A stretch of 64,000 nt of DNA from Lepidostoma basale. Lineage: Eukaryota; Arthropoda; Insecta; Trichoptera; Lepidostomatidae. The notes under the pieces were generated by a model, which made no database searches, was not told where the DNA came from, and saw only the letters and a program-made list of their open reading frames with translations. The stretch is taken from assembly GCA_022606425.2 (NCBI GenBank), contig JAHDVF020000211.1, positions 2,046,001-2,110,000 of the forward strand. The letters run 5' to 3'. The position numbers and the translations under genes are program-made. Positions within the stretch are counted from its first letter, which is position 1, and every line of letters starts with the position of its first letter. Positions 55,601-64,000 of this stretch are shown here, in pieces.

Positions 55601-58600
55601 ACTCTTACTCAAAAAGATAAACTTCATATGTTTAATATTTATGAAAACATCTAATTTCTAGAAGTTTTATTATATTTTATGAAAATGACATGTAAGGTAT
55701 TATCATTGATACATGTCACTCCCATAAAATATAATAAAACTTCTAGAAAACAGACATTTTCATCACTATTGAATATGTAATATGGAGTCTTACATCAATG
55801 TGTCACAAATAATTAAAATTTTAGAATTGAAGGCTGGTATAAACATAAAACAAAGAAAAAGAGAAAAAAACAATTGTTTATTGTACACATGCCATGTAGC
55901 AAGGGTGGCATCTTTAGGGTGAAGTTTGTACCCTACTATATTATTCAATTGCTTTGCACTTTTGCCTTTTAACACCAATTGGGATCAAAAACTCTTTTTT
56001 TTTACTTTTTTGATATTTGGCTCATTTGTCATAATCTAACATGTCATTGATTGATCAAGATCTTTCCTTGCAGTAAACTTCCAGTACTTGTACCGCCAGG
56101 CCAGCCTAAGGGACGACGATATTGGTAAGAAAATAAAGAGCTGCAAGATGACCTACTCCGACATGGTGGAACTGCTGCACAGGCGGCTCTGCCAGAAGGT
56201 AAGGACTGTGCTGTAATTCGCCCATTCTAATTTTATTGTATACAACAAGTTGTTTGAACCCAATAACTGTATACAATTTATTTTTAGCTATTATATTGAT
56301 TCTCATGATGGCAGTACGGCAATCACACTGCCATCGCCGGGAATCAAACCCAAGACCTTCGGTACAGTAGTCAGAGCTCTAACCATTCTGCCATGAAGGT
56401 CATCATTTTTGCATGGTTATGCCTTGTAATGCAATATTAATATGTGTTTTAGGACTGTCTCCAGCAGGGATGGGTCCTCACTCATTTCCCGAGAACTGTG
56501 AGAGAGTTTGAAATTCTGGATCGAATGGATACTCCTCCCAATAGGTATATTGATTATAATATTGTATTTTTATTCAAATATGTACAAGGGGAATGAAAGT
56601 GCCTCCATATGTGGTGTGACTATAACTCCGTTTAACCGAGGTTGTTATAGGATGCAGCGTCGTCCTTTCGTCAGTCATTCACTTCCTAAGCCCGCCCCCG
56701 TTCATCCGGGACTGACATTAACAATTATTTCATTCAAGCAAAGTAATGGTAAAGTAATGGAGACATCAGGCCACATTTAAACTACTAATTTTTTTACAAT
56801 AACACAGAGAGCCCCTGGAAATGACACAATATCTGGTAACCCTTCCACCACAATGGCAAGAGGATACGAGAGATATATAATACTTATAAAACTTGATTGC
56901 CATTGTCAAGATGATGATGAAGATGTACAGCTTCTAGCTTTCATTATGGCATGGTTCTGGCTAGATCCAATGCCCTGCTGTTCCAACATCAAAATGTATA
57001 TACAGGACCTTCTTCTTCTCTATCGTATTCCTCATGATTGAGGATCATGTCCATCCTCTTAACTATTGACCATGGCACGCCATGCACTCCTGTCATCCGT
57101 CAGTCTCCAGGCTGATTTGATCGAATCAGTGGCTTGGTGGTCATCCTTGTGGTCGCTTTCCCTCTACTTTGCCCATGATAATGAGCTTTTCAAGGTTGTC
57201 ATGATTTCTCTGATGATGGCCTATGTTCCAAAAATACTTCACTCTCTGAGAGCACATCTGCGAGAGTCTTGCCCTGATACCCAGTTGGTCAATGATCGCT
57301 GGTTTGTTATTCTTGCCATACGCAGCATTCTCCAGCATCTCAAAAGCATCAATTTTGGACCTCTCCAATCTTTGCACAGTCCAGAATATGAAGAAAACAA
57401 GGGGCAAATACAGGATACAGGATTTTAATGTCTCTGGCTTGGCAAATATGACCTACGCAAACCATTCGATCAGCTCTCTCACTTATTGGTATGAAGGGTT
57501 GCTGGGTTATAGATATAGAATGTTTCTCTTAATTGCTCCTATATATCATTTGTTTTTTAATAACAATGCTTTATTAGGAAATTGTTAAGGTTAAGCAGTG
57601 ATTAAGCAAGTCTCCTAGTTCTGTGGCTGTTAGCCTAATTTCCTAAATGACTCTAAAACATATAATATACACTTTGGTTTTATTATTTTCATTTCTAATC
57701 TTTAGCTGTCTTCCGTTGCAGTAAATTGCACCTTTTTGCAGAGTTATCATTCTAACCATCTGCGAGATGGAGTGTAAGAAGCGCATCATAGAACATGATC
57801 TTAAAGGACTGTTCCAGTACTCAGAGTTTGGGACCAAATCTAAACTGAAAGATGTAAATATTTTACGATCAACTTTTTTGTGTCTTATAATAATGAATAC
57901 CAAAGTACCAATATTTAGTTATTTTTTCGAATTTTTGACTGGGCATCCTCTCATTTGATTTTGTACCCTAAACAACTATTTCATTATTTTTTTCAATTTT
58001 TAAAAAATTATATTTATGGGTCGCTACCAAGGTTTGAATTTCAATAATAATAAAAATTAAAACACTTCATTGATAACTAATTTGTATTTATTTATATATT
58101 GCAATTTTAATTATAAAAAAAATTAAAACACTTCATTGATTACTAATTTGTATTTATTTATATATTGCAATTTTAATTATAAAAAAAATTAAAACACTTC
58201 ATTGATTACTAATTTGTATTTATTTATACATGCAAAATTAATGTTCAGATTACCAATTAGGATACTGTTTTAATATTAAAATAATATTTTTTTTCTGAAT
58301 TTTTGACTTATGGTAGTGACCTTTAAAATCTTTAAGAAAAAATTTAAATAGGCTTTATTTTAGAGTCGAGAATCATATGACGGGATGTATGCCTAAGTCG
58401 AAAAATAAGGACCAACCTGGAACAATGAAACAGGCTGCAAGAAAAACAAATTTAAAAATGGATAACATATTCTTCTTCTTCTAATAGTGCTGTGTCAGAT
58501 CCCCCTGAACCAATCTGCCTCCGGCGACACCGGTGAGAAGAGCAATTAGTCTGATGAATGCGGTCTCCTCGGAGATCGACGTCTTTAATATTAGTGAAAG

Positions 58601-60039
58601 TACGTTCAGAAGACAAATACTCTTGACTTTGGAGAATATCTTGTCTCTCTAATGTCGAACCATCTCTCATGTGTTCCTGGTATTATGTTGTATATATAAA
58701 ATATTTGACCTGTACTTAATAGATGCCCTAAACATTTATTATGTTTGTAATGTCTGTTGAGTTAATAAACTGATCTGATTTGATTTGATTCTTGTTCTTC
58801 TTTTTGTCCTGTCACACCTCCGTGGTGCGTAGGGCCTCAAGGAACCTTCTCCACCCGACTATCGCATGCCTGATGCCTAACATCATCCCAAGTGAGACTC
58901 TTCTCCAGGTGGCTGGCTCTAGGTCTGCCTCGCTTTCTCTTTCCCCCCCATAGGGAACCAGTCTAGTGCGCCCTGAGCGATGCAGGCTGGGTTCCGTCTC
59001 AGAGTGTGACCGATCAGACGTCTAGCCATTTGCGTCTAGCGACTTGTTCTCTAATTTGATTGGCGAACGCTTACTCACCACAGTGATGTCCTAAGAAGTG
59101 TTACTGGAGTGGTTTCCTATTGCCTTCTCCAAGGATTCTGTAAAAGTTACCTTAGGTGGATCTTGGTATTGTGGCGTTGAAGATACGCCATACGCCCTCT
59201 CCGTATCTGCTTTGCCCCTTGTTGGAGAGAAAGAGGAATATCCACTCTGGCGTTTTCTCCTATCAGCTGATTGGCGGCCGTATACATAACTTGGGTGACC
59301 TGAGTGTTGTTGGTCTATTTGTCCCTGATAATTACGTTTGTCAAAGACAGCACAGATTGTTTTATTTGTCACGCTGCAGAAACAACCTGTCACTTGTTAT
59401 GCCTGTGGGTAAAGCAATGTCAATCGGGTCGCTTCGGAGGTCGACATATTTCATGATAGTGTGTAGCCGGTTATGTCTCACCGCAGCACTTTACATAACC
59501 GAGTCCCTGATAACATGTGCCATGCAGTTAAGCCTACATTTTGTAGTACCATTTATCATTAGGGCACAAGTTGAGGAATGATATTGTCACTGCAGGTAGA
59601 GGACTTCTTCAGGAATGAATGCTTAATCAGGAGCTACTGCGGGGAGACTGCTACCTCCGTGGACGCCACGGGCACTGCAGGTTAGTATATTTGAAACAGG
59701 TGTCAACTACAATTTACAGTTAAGAATATTTCTAGTTTTAGATAAATTTTCATAACATAAATATGAATTTTCATATTTTCCATACAAAATGTATATTATA
59801 TATCTGGATCTTTTTGGTTTCTCATACATATACTGACTGGCTTCAATGTCCTATGGTGTAAATTTCATCATCACATTACAGAATATGTTCAGACAGCAAT
59901 TCAGGAGGCGGTTATGAACCCACCCGATGTGGACCTGATCCGCGGTGCTGACTTCTTCTCCGAGGACTGCAATGAGCTAACCTCCTATGATCATCTTCTC
60001 CGCATGGATTCTGAATACGCCCTTCTCCCAGAAGGCTGA
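49678..60039 (+). CDS. AK8: Adenylate kinase 8-like protein, probable pseudoenzyme
   Basis: Twelve exons, GT-AG with consistent phases: 49678-49758, 49842-49977, 50219-50304, 51172-51277, 53141-53298, 53340-53436, 54254-54475, 56074-56198, 56453-56544, 57742-57853, 59596-59680, 59882-60039; 1458 nt, 485 aa (family ~480). Residues 17-46 (EKYRIYELFQKLAADLIIAK...) match the AK8 N-terminal helical part. Two adenylate-kinase-like domains follow (~60-190 and ~268-405), each with the GW..x(D/H)(Y/F)P motif (GWIMYDYPST, GWVLTHFPRT). The first P-loop position reads IIPPKTDLDV and the second GPSGCRRHT (274-282), so both lack GxGK(S/T); the lid segments (DP..G..YH) are missing. AK8 is an axonemal/ciliary protein in animals, so a structural role in sperm flagella is likely, by homology. 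Exons 6-7 (E-rich region) are least certain. Introns hold mariner and LINE relics. Confidence 0.85.
50345..50450 (+). mobile_element. LINE family A fragment in AK8 intron 3
   Basis: AAGCAAAGCATGAAACTGGC and AATAAATGTGGTAGAGATAA follow the family A pattern. Short and decayed. Confidence 0.55.
50490..50990 (+). mobile_element. Mariner-type transposase C-terminal relic in AK8 intron 3
   Basis: Frames give ERYVEMLDDFLVPELQNSPG, WFQQDEATSHT (the second catalytic Asp region), a frameshifted 'LTPMDFFLWGYS', then TESTCRAIIRIFTVRLN and CRERGFTFGRYYFF. It is the same family as the relic at 5460-6140 and shows that site without the hAT insertion. Confidence 0.75.
51710..51945 (-). mobile_element. LINE tail, family B, in AK8 intron 4
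   Basis: The minus frame reads ALDWSSMGGKRKRGRPRATW, RRALQDEVKAAGLTWDDVRH, DRVGWRRFLEALCTTEV; near-identical to 43895-44240. Antisense to AK8. Confidence 0.8.
52396..53034 (+). mobile_element. Mariner element, internally deleted, with both ends, in AK8 intron 4
   Basis: Left end AACACCTCACTGAATAAGTC and right end GACTTATTGAGTGATGTGTT are inverted repeats with TA at the borders. The 52590-52925 frame is a mariner transposase C-terminal half: KVLFHQENGPCHKSIKTMIK, then SSNSPDLAPGDY followed by a stop, then KKMLQ and GIEKLMERWNGCITLE. The catalytic D of QDNAPCH is E (QENGPCH); SPDLAP.D(Y) with the third Asp is kept. The N-terminal half is missing. Dead. Confidence 0.8.
53635..54135 (+). mobile_element. 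LINE family A, longest open tail, in AK8 intron 6
   Basis: A 158-codon uninterrupted frame: [80 protein letters not shown] and [20 protein letters not shown]. It lacks the last ~40 residues of the family; ends near GTTAGTTAG. Probably a young copy. Confidence 0.85.
54640..55545 (-). mobile_element. LINE tails D2 and D in a row, AK8 intron 7
   Basis: Minus strand: 55545-54950 gives VSRYLGIDLVEAQVNKAAAI-like, PIITYGVEARADTVRTKQVS, WSRQRRRDWYGHVQRMDTTT and RPRGRPPKRWKNSWKSTSQE-like blocks. 54935-54640 gives TLRDRVRNVDIRKTCEIEDI, WSRSRRRYWRDHVARMDGDR and HRPPGRPPKRWKDSWTSSSD. Two different LINE tails in the same orientation. Confidence 0.8.
55630..55775. mobile_element. Short foldback of the GTTTCGCCC family, AK8 intron 7
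   Basis: TTCTAGAAGTTTTATTATAT and its inverse TATAATAAAACTTCTAGAAA enclose ATGACATGTAAGGTATTATC and its inverted counterpart. The ribozyme-like centre seen at 36425-36725 is deleted, which gives a compact hairpin. Confidence 0.7.
56235..56400 (-). mobile_element. tRNA-derived SINE, internally deleted, AK8 intron 8
   Basis: The reverse complement has GGCAGAATGGTTAGAGCTCT (A box), GGTTTGATTCCCGGCGATGG (B box), then jumps to the ATGAGAATCAATATAATAGC tail part. It lacks the middle ~80 bp relative to 32100-32395. Confidence 0.75.
56590..56785 (-). repeat. Repeat F, reversed, AK8 intron 9
   Basis: GAGGTTGTTATAGGATGCAG, CCGTTCATCCGGGACTGACA and AGACATCAGGCCACATTTAA in the order expected for the reversed family. 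Confidence 0.55.
57015..57425 (-). mobile_element. LINE tail, family K2, AK8 intron 9
   Basis: The minus frame carries RLERSKIDAFEMLENAAYGK, KPAIIDQLGIRARLSQMCSQ and NHDNLEKLIIMGKVEGKRPQ. It is related to 11695-12335 with small internal deletions. Confidence 0.75.
58050..58240. repeat. 66-bp tandem repeat, about three units, AK8 intron 10
   Basis: Units begin ATTAAAACACTTCATTGAT near 58056, 58122 and 58187 and include ACTAATTTGTATTTATTTAT. Copies are almost identical. Confidence 0.9.
58485..58795 (+). repeat. Retroelement 3' end with AATAAA, AK8 intron 10
   Basis: GGCGACACCGGTGAGAAGAG and GTCGAACCATCTCTCATGTG match 18270-18515. The 3' part, ATATTTGACCTGTACTTAAT through TGTAATGTCTGTTGAGTTAA, then TAAACTGATCTGATTTGATT, recurs at 62575-62660. 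The end looks like a LINE 3' UTR. Confidence 0.6.
58795..59060 (-). mobile_element. LINE tail, family B, AK8 intron 10
   Basis: The plus strand has TTGTCCTGTCACACCTCCGT, CTAGGTCTGCCTCGCTTTCT and TGCAGGCTGGGTTCCGTCTC, the reverse of family B from its C-terminus back to the RQNPACIAQ block. Confidence 0.75.
59065..59465 (-). repeat. Repeat L, extended reversed copy, AK8 intron 10
   Basis: 59300-59465 is the reverse of 11480-11620 (TCGGGTCGCTTCGGAGGTCG). The minus-strand frame to its left (100 codons, 59091-59393) has no recognised similarity. It extends the known repeat by about 200 bp. Confidence 0.55.
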
Positions 60040-60100
60040 TTTTTTGCTCTTACTGTGCACCTATCAACCAAAACTACATACCTGAATGTCGCATATTTAA

Positions 60101-60127
60101 AATAAATTGTGCATATTTCGTAATAAA
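60101..60127 (+). terminator. Polyadenylation signals of AK8
   Basis: AATAAA at 60101-60106 and 60122-60127, 60-90 bp after the TGA. Confidence 0.65.
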
Positions 60128-60639
60128 ATTGGACAATAAGCGTCGGAGGGAAAAATTATGTCTAGCTTTTTAATAAATTAAAAATATTAACATATTCTCT
60201 GCGGGTAGATTTGCACATTTCATAACATTTATAGATTTAAATTAAAATACAATTACAACATTTAATTTTATGTATACTTTGAAATGTGTTAAAAATATGT
60301 CACCTAAATTGTGTAAAAATACACTTCCAACAGTGCACCGAGTTTTCAAAATAGGTACTCTTCCTGCAGGCCACCACCACTCCAGTAAACGGGTATTTAT
60401 ATAGCCTCCTCGCAGACAATGGATTAATATAATATAATAACATTTTTAATGTATCCCTTGCAAAAATCAAATAATAAACTCTCCGCAATGGAACCTATCT
60501 CACAATTTACTTTGAAAAATAATGTAGTCATTTTATGTGGTTAAAAAATGTGGAAGATATCCGCCATATAAAAACAAAAAATTAACCGAGTATTATAAAT
60601 GAAATCACATAAATTAAAATACAATTTAAGACGACCCCG

Positions 60640-61310
60640 AAAAGCTCATAATAATGGGCAAAGTAGAGGGAAAGCACCACAAGGACGGTCACCGAGCCGC
60701 TGGTCCGATCAAATCAGGGATCTGACTAGCCTCTCAATAGCAGCAGCCTGGAGATTGACCGGTGATAGGAGTGCGTGAAGTGAACCATGATGAATGGTCT
60801 ACTGCAGAGATTCCCAAACTATGTTCTGCAGAATACCAACCTAAATAGGTGAACAATTTGGAAAGATTTTTTTACGCTGCAACACATTTAAACGCTGCAA
60901 CATATTGAAAGGCGAGGGATCAAACTCCACTGATGTTTATGACGTCAAACTCTGCTGACGTTTATGATGTCAAACTCCGCTGATGTTTATGACATCAAAC
61001 TCCGCTGATGTCAAACTCCGCTGATGTTTATGACATCAAACTCCGCTGAAGTTTACGACGTCGGCGGAGGACCATCTTTTCTTACACCATATGCATGAAA
61101 GAGATGGGGTATATTGTGTTTACCTGACCGGCTAAAAAATGTGTTTCAATAACTTTTTTTTTTTCATTTTCACTAGTAGGAATTACTTAACCTAAAAAAT
61201 AAGCTGAGTGTTCTGTTAAAAATTGTGGGTTAACAAAGTGTGAAACTCTGGTCTGCTTTAGATAGACACGACCCTCAGTCATGAGCAGTATAATAAGAGA
61301 GAGGAGAGAG
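60640..61310 (+). mobile_element. LINE tail, family K2, interrupted by a hAT MITE
   Basis: 60640-60803 has TCATAATAATGGGCAAAGTA, CAAGGACGGTCACCGAGCCG and ATCAAATCAGGGATCTGACT. 61251-61310 continues with ACACGACCCTCAGTCATGAG. The break is the element at 60804-61250. Confidence 0.75.
60804..61250. mobile_element. hAT-type MITE carrying a minisatellite
   Basis: 447 bp. Ends CAGAGATTCCCAAACT and (inverted) CAGAGTTTCACACTTTG; flanks GTCTACTG and GTCTGCTT are similar. Within it, 60915-61060 holds about six units of a ~24-bp repeat (TCAAACTCCGCTGATGTTTA then TGAC). The left end resembles 5539-6002. Confidence 0.65.
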
Positions 61311-61858
61311 AGAAAGAGAACAGATTAATAATAATAATAAAAAATCTAATTTTCAATATCATAATTTATTAGTGATGGACTACTATAGTATAAAAATTAA
61401 AACAAGAAAAAGCAAACAGTTATTAAACACATTCGGATACAAACATGGAACAAGAAACAATCATCTTGCCACTATAATTTTAGATAAGCGAATAATTGCA
61501 GATTTGGATTACACTTCAAAATGAGAAGCTGTGTAAAATTGCAAAAGATTGTACAATTCTATGGTCCTTATCGCTTATTTTAATCTAAACATAATGAATA
61601 AAAGGCATACAAAAGTGAACAAGAAAGACTATTTTACCGTACTGTTACTTTGCACAAGTCAACAACAGATTCGTTCATTGCAGTTGGCGTCTGGTACTTG
61701 TTTGTTCGCTCTTATATGCAATTAAAATAATAATGAAAACACTAAACAATTGTATGATTCTAACTATTAAACATCAAATTTATTAGTGAGTAAATATTTC
61801 ACTAAGAAAAATAATTTAAACACACTGTGTAATGTTATAACGCACACAATCGTGATCA
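61311..61858. other. AT-rich spacer
   Basis: Nothing recognised. Confidence 0.4.
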
Positions 61859-61859
61859 G

Positions 61860-62110
61860 AGACGATTTAACCTCTCCATGCATACCGCCCCAACCACGGG
61901 GCTATGAAATATCGAGTTAAATAGCATATGGCCCCATATTTGGGATGCAGTGATTATTTCTCGAATATTCCCAAGTTACGTCAAGACTTGGACTACCAAT
62001 GACATCTATTGATGATACCAGACACTTAAATCATTCATCAGCTAGTTAAATGTTTTACCAACTGAATATATGACGTTTTTCTTACTACTCGAGAGGCTAA
62101 ACGGCAAAGG
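61860..62110 (-). repeat. Repeat N, reversed copy
   Basis: TTAACCTCTCCATGCATACC, GAATATTCCCAAGTTACGTC and AATGACATCTATTGATGATA are the reverse of the RPF1-intron copies. Confidence 0.6.
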
Positions 62111-62445
62111 TCTGGGGTATATATTAAGACCTAAGACGCTCTGACCACGAACTAAAACACAATAATAAGGATAAACATGAATCCCACTACAGCGAGTGTA
62201 CTGGACGCCGCCAGCGCTGTGATTCTTTCACACCGGAACATGAATGAGTCATGAACTCGGTAAAAAAGAGCTCTCCTTCCACCCTCGACACTTTCAAAAC
62301 AGACTGCCGCCTTCTACTATGTATTAAGATAGTTTGTAAAAAACATGGTTTCTTTCGTATGTAGAACTTAATTTTTGGTGTGGCATTATTAAAAATAATT
62401 TTAAACACTTTTATACTTTGTTTTTATACGGCTTCATTTTGTTTT

Positions 62446-62570
62446 ATCGAACCAACTGATTTTGCTCCCACCGGAACTTCTTAGGGTGACAAAAACAAAC
62501 TGATTTCATAGATTGTTTTTGTAACCCTAAAGAAAATCCGGCGGGATCGAATCCAGTTGGTTCGATAAGT
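62446..62570. mobile_element. Short foldback repeat
   Basis: TATCGAACCAACTGATTTTG, ACTTCTTAGGGTGACAAAAA and the inverted TTTTTGTAACCCTAAAGAAA, ATCCAGTTGGTTCGATAAG pair over about 55 bp. Centre ~15 bp. MITE-like, family unknown. Confidence 0.7.
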
Positions 62571-62574
62571 GGTG

Positions 62575-62660
62575 TAATATTTGACCTGTACTCAATAGAT
62601 ACCTTAAACATTTGTGCTGTTTGTAATGTCTTTTGAGTAAATAAACTGATTTGATTAGAA
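62575..62660 (+). repeat. Retroelement 3' end fragment
   Basis: TATTTGACCTGTACTCAATA to ATAAACTGATTTGATTAGAA matches the 3' end at 58700-58795. Confidence 0.6.
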
Positions 62661-63284
62661 AAACAAAGTATAAAAGAGATGTTTAAATATATAATTAACT
62701 AAATGGCAATGTGCTGAGATCGGAATCTACTATCAAAGTAATAAATAAAATAACTTTTAAATAATCAAACATTTTGATTTAGTTACAGATCTGAGAATAT
62801 ATTTTTTCAAATGCATTAAAAAGCACAAACTTGTTGGAATACATTTGATGTTTACTCAATTTGGTAAAGTTTTTAAAATATCTAATTATGGAATTACGAA
62901 ATATTTCTTTATTGCAATATGAACTAAAAAGAGTTTGCGAGTGAATGTCACTCAATTACAAAGTACTGAAGCCAAATGTCAGTCTATAGACAGTGTCTGG
63001 TTCTAGCGAGCGAGTCTGTGATGAAAAGCACACCGCCCACACTTGCCACTGCCTCCGATCGTTATTACACGATGCACACAGCCCTAGATCCAACTCAATG
63101 GAAAGACATCGGCCATTACCAATTCCCACCTCCCACAAATGGCTTCTCCTCCTATTGAATTAGAAAATAGGAAATATTGTGTACACATTTTGATTCAATA
63201 ACCAACACAAGCAACGGTCTCATTGAAAAAGCAGCCAAAAATACATTTAAGCCTCGTGTTATAAATTATATATGCAGTTAACTG
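62661..63284. other. Spacer with an unassigned open frame
   Basis: 62976-63158 (+) is a 60-codon frame ending GHYQFPPPTNGFSSY and a stop, more GC-rich than its surroundings. It lacks a clear acceptor with a pyrimidine tract. It might be a terminal exon, but nothing supports that firmly. The rest holds nothing recognised. Confidence 0.3.
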
Positions 63285-63400
63285 TATCCTAACAGGAGCC
63301 TCGAAAGAGACTGGTTCTCACCAGACAGACAGTCATGGAGTTGCCATACAAGATGAACCGACCCCAAGTAAATGAGACATAGGCTAAGAAGAAGAAGTTA
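63285..63400 (+). mobile_element. LINE 3' terminal fragment
   Basis: ACAGGAGCCTCGAAAGAGAC through AAATGAGACATAGGCTAAGA and a (GAA)n end resembles the last codons and tail of LINE families here. Short. Confidence 0.4.
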
Positions 63401-63821
63401 ACTTTATCCTTAACCGCCCTATGCATATGAACGTACGTGATATGCACACTTTGACTGTACTATTCTGCGCAATCACATATTTGGTACGCACTCGAGAAAA
63501 AGTAATGTACCTAAAATGTACAAACCGTTAGGGATACGCACGTTTGCCAACAAAACACTTGAGTACAAGTCTTCACAAGTAAGATAGTTTTACAAGGGGC
63601 AGACGAAGTGTGAAATCAAGTTTTTGACGTTTCGTAATTTAAAAAAATATAATTAATATATATAAAAATGTAATTAATAAAAAATATATTTTTTTGCATG
63701 TTTCTCGGAAAGTTACCTGAAGGTAGGGCAGTTAAGAATAAGTCACATGACAAAGAATATGAAGGAAATTCAAAACATCTTAACTGTGAAACCAGTTGAG
63801 ATTATTTAAATCTGTAAAATC

Positions 63822-63827
63822 TTTATT
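63822..63827 (-). terminator. Polyadenylation signal for the gene at the right edge
   Basis: AATAAA on the minus strand, about 90 bp past the stop at 63918. Confidence 0.5.
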
Positions 63828-63917
63828 TAAAAAAAGTATTGCTTTATTGAAAACACTGTATCTATGATTTGTGAGAGTTAGTTGGCTGACATCCAAGCGA
63901 GGGAGACCGTTGCGCGG

Positions 63918-64000
63918 CTAGTTATCCTGGAGGCACTGGTAGAGCATGACGACGAGGTGCAGCAGCAGGAAGAGGGCGGCGAGCGAGAGCGGCAGCGCGG
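63918..64000 (-). CDS. Last exon of an unidentified membrane protein (partial)
   Basis: The minus frame reads ALPLSLAALFLLLHLVVMLY, then QCLQDN and TAG. A hydrophobic stretch of about 20 residues close to the C-terminus suggests a tail anchor or last membrane helix with a short polar tail. GC content is near 70%, unlike everything around it. The other minus frames give basic or low-complexity translations. Truncated by the window end; the family is not recognised. Confidence 0.5.
   Translation of the reverse strand, partial: ALPLSLAALFLLLHLVVMLYQCLQDN

Noticed and set aside
62976..63158. Terminal coding exon of an unknown gene
   Set aside because: Open and GC-richer but without a good acceptor, upstream exon or recognisable family; listed only as an unassigned frame.
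1..64000. CRISPR arrays, bacterial operons or prophage
   Set aside because: No regular spacer arrays, no ribosome-binding-site-linked gene strings; intron-split genes and SINE/LINE content show a eukaryotic nuclear genome.

Overview
This is eukaryotic, insect-like DNA: AT-rich, with intron-split genes, GT-AG splice sites, AATAAA signals and very dense transposon debris. The best guess is a lepidopteran or another insect with a large, repeat-rich genome. That guess rests on general style (C2H2 protein with an acidic N-terminus, tRNA-headed SINE, mariner and hAT relics), not on a diagnostic marker.

Host genes are sparse. Five protein-coding loci and one tRNA are supported. (1) 21754-21916 (-): first coding exon of a protein that may be a small leucine-rich-repeat protein (LRRC20-like), with a CpG-rich promoter candidate just upstream (21917-22560). 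(2) 40841-41938 (+): intronless nine-finger C2H2 zinc-finger protein with SUMO-type motifs. (3) 43324-43395 (-): tRNA-Val(AAC). (4) 44496-49112 (-): RPF1, a Brix-domain 60S ribosome-assembly factor, rebuilt from six exons (347 aa). (5) 49678-60039 (+): an adenylate kinase 8 (AK8) orthologue, rebuilt from twelve exons (485 aa), whose nucleotide-binding loops look dead. (6) 63918-64000 (-): GC-rich last exon of an unidentified membrane protein, cut by the window edge.

RPF1 and AK8 are divergent. They share a 565-bp spacer that carries a 155-bp tandem duplication; each copy has a hairpin around a CACGTG E-box.

The rest (0-21 kb, 22.5-40 kb, all large introns, 60-64 kb) is mobile-element sequence. 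It holds at least eight families of 5'-truncated non-LTR retrotransposon tails, of which one with a (GTTA)n tail has about 20 pieces. It also holds a tRNA-derived SINE, two mariner-type groups including two internally deleted elements with recognisable ends, several hAT-type MITEs with 8-bp target duplications, and several uncharacterised interspersed repeats. The most interesting non-gene signal is a set of hammerhead-ribozyme-like cores: one complete minimal example (9917-9958, -), a second with a weak stem I (17424-17468, +), and decayed versions inside several inverted-repeat elements. A 0.9-kb minisatellite lies at 28.94-29.83 kb.
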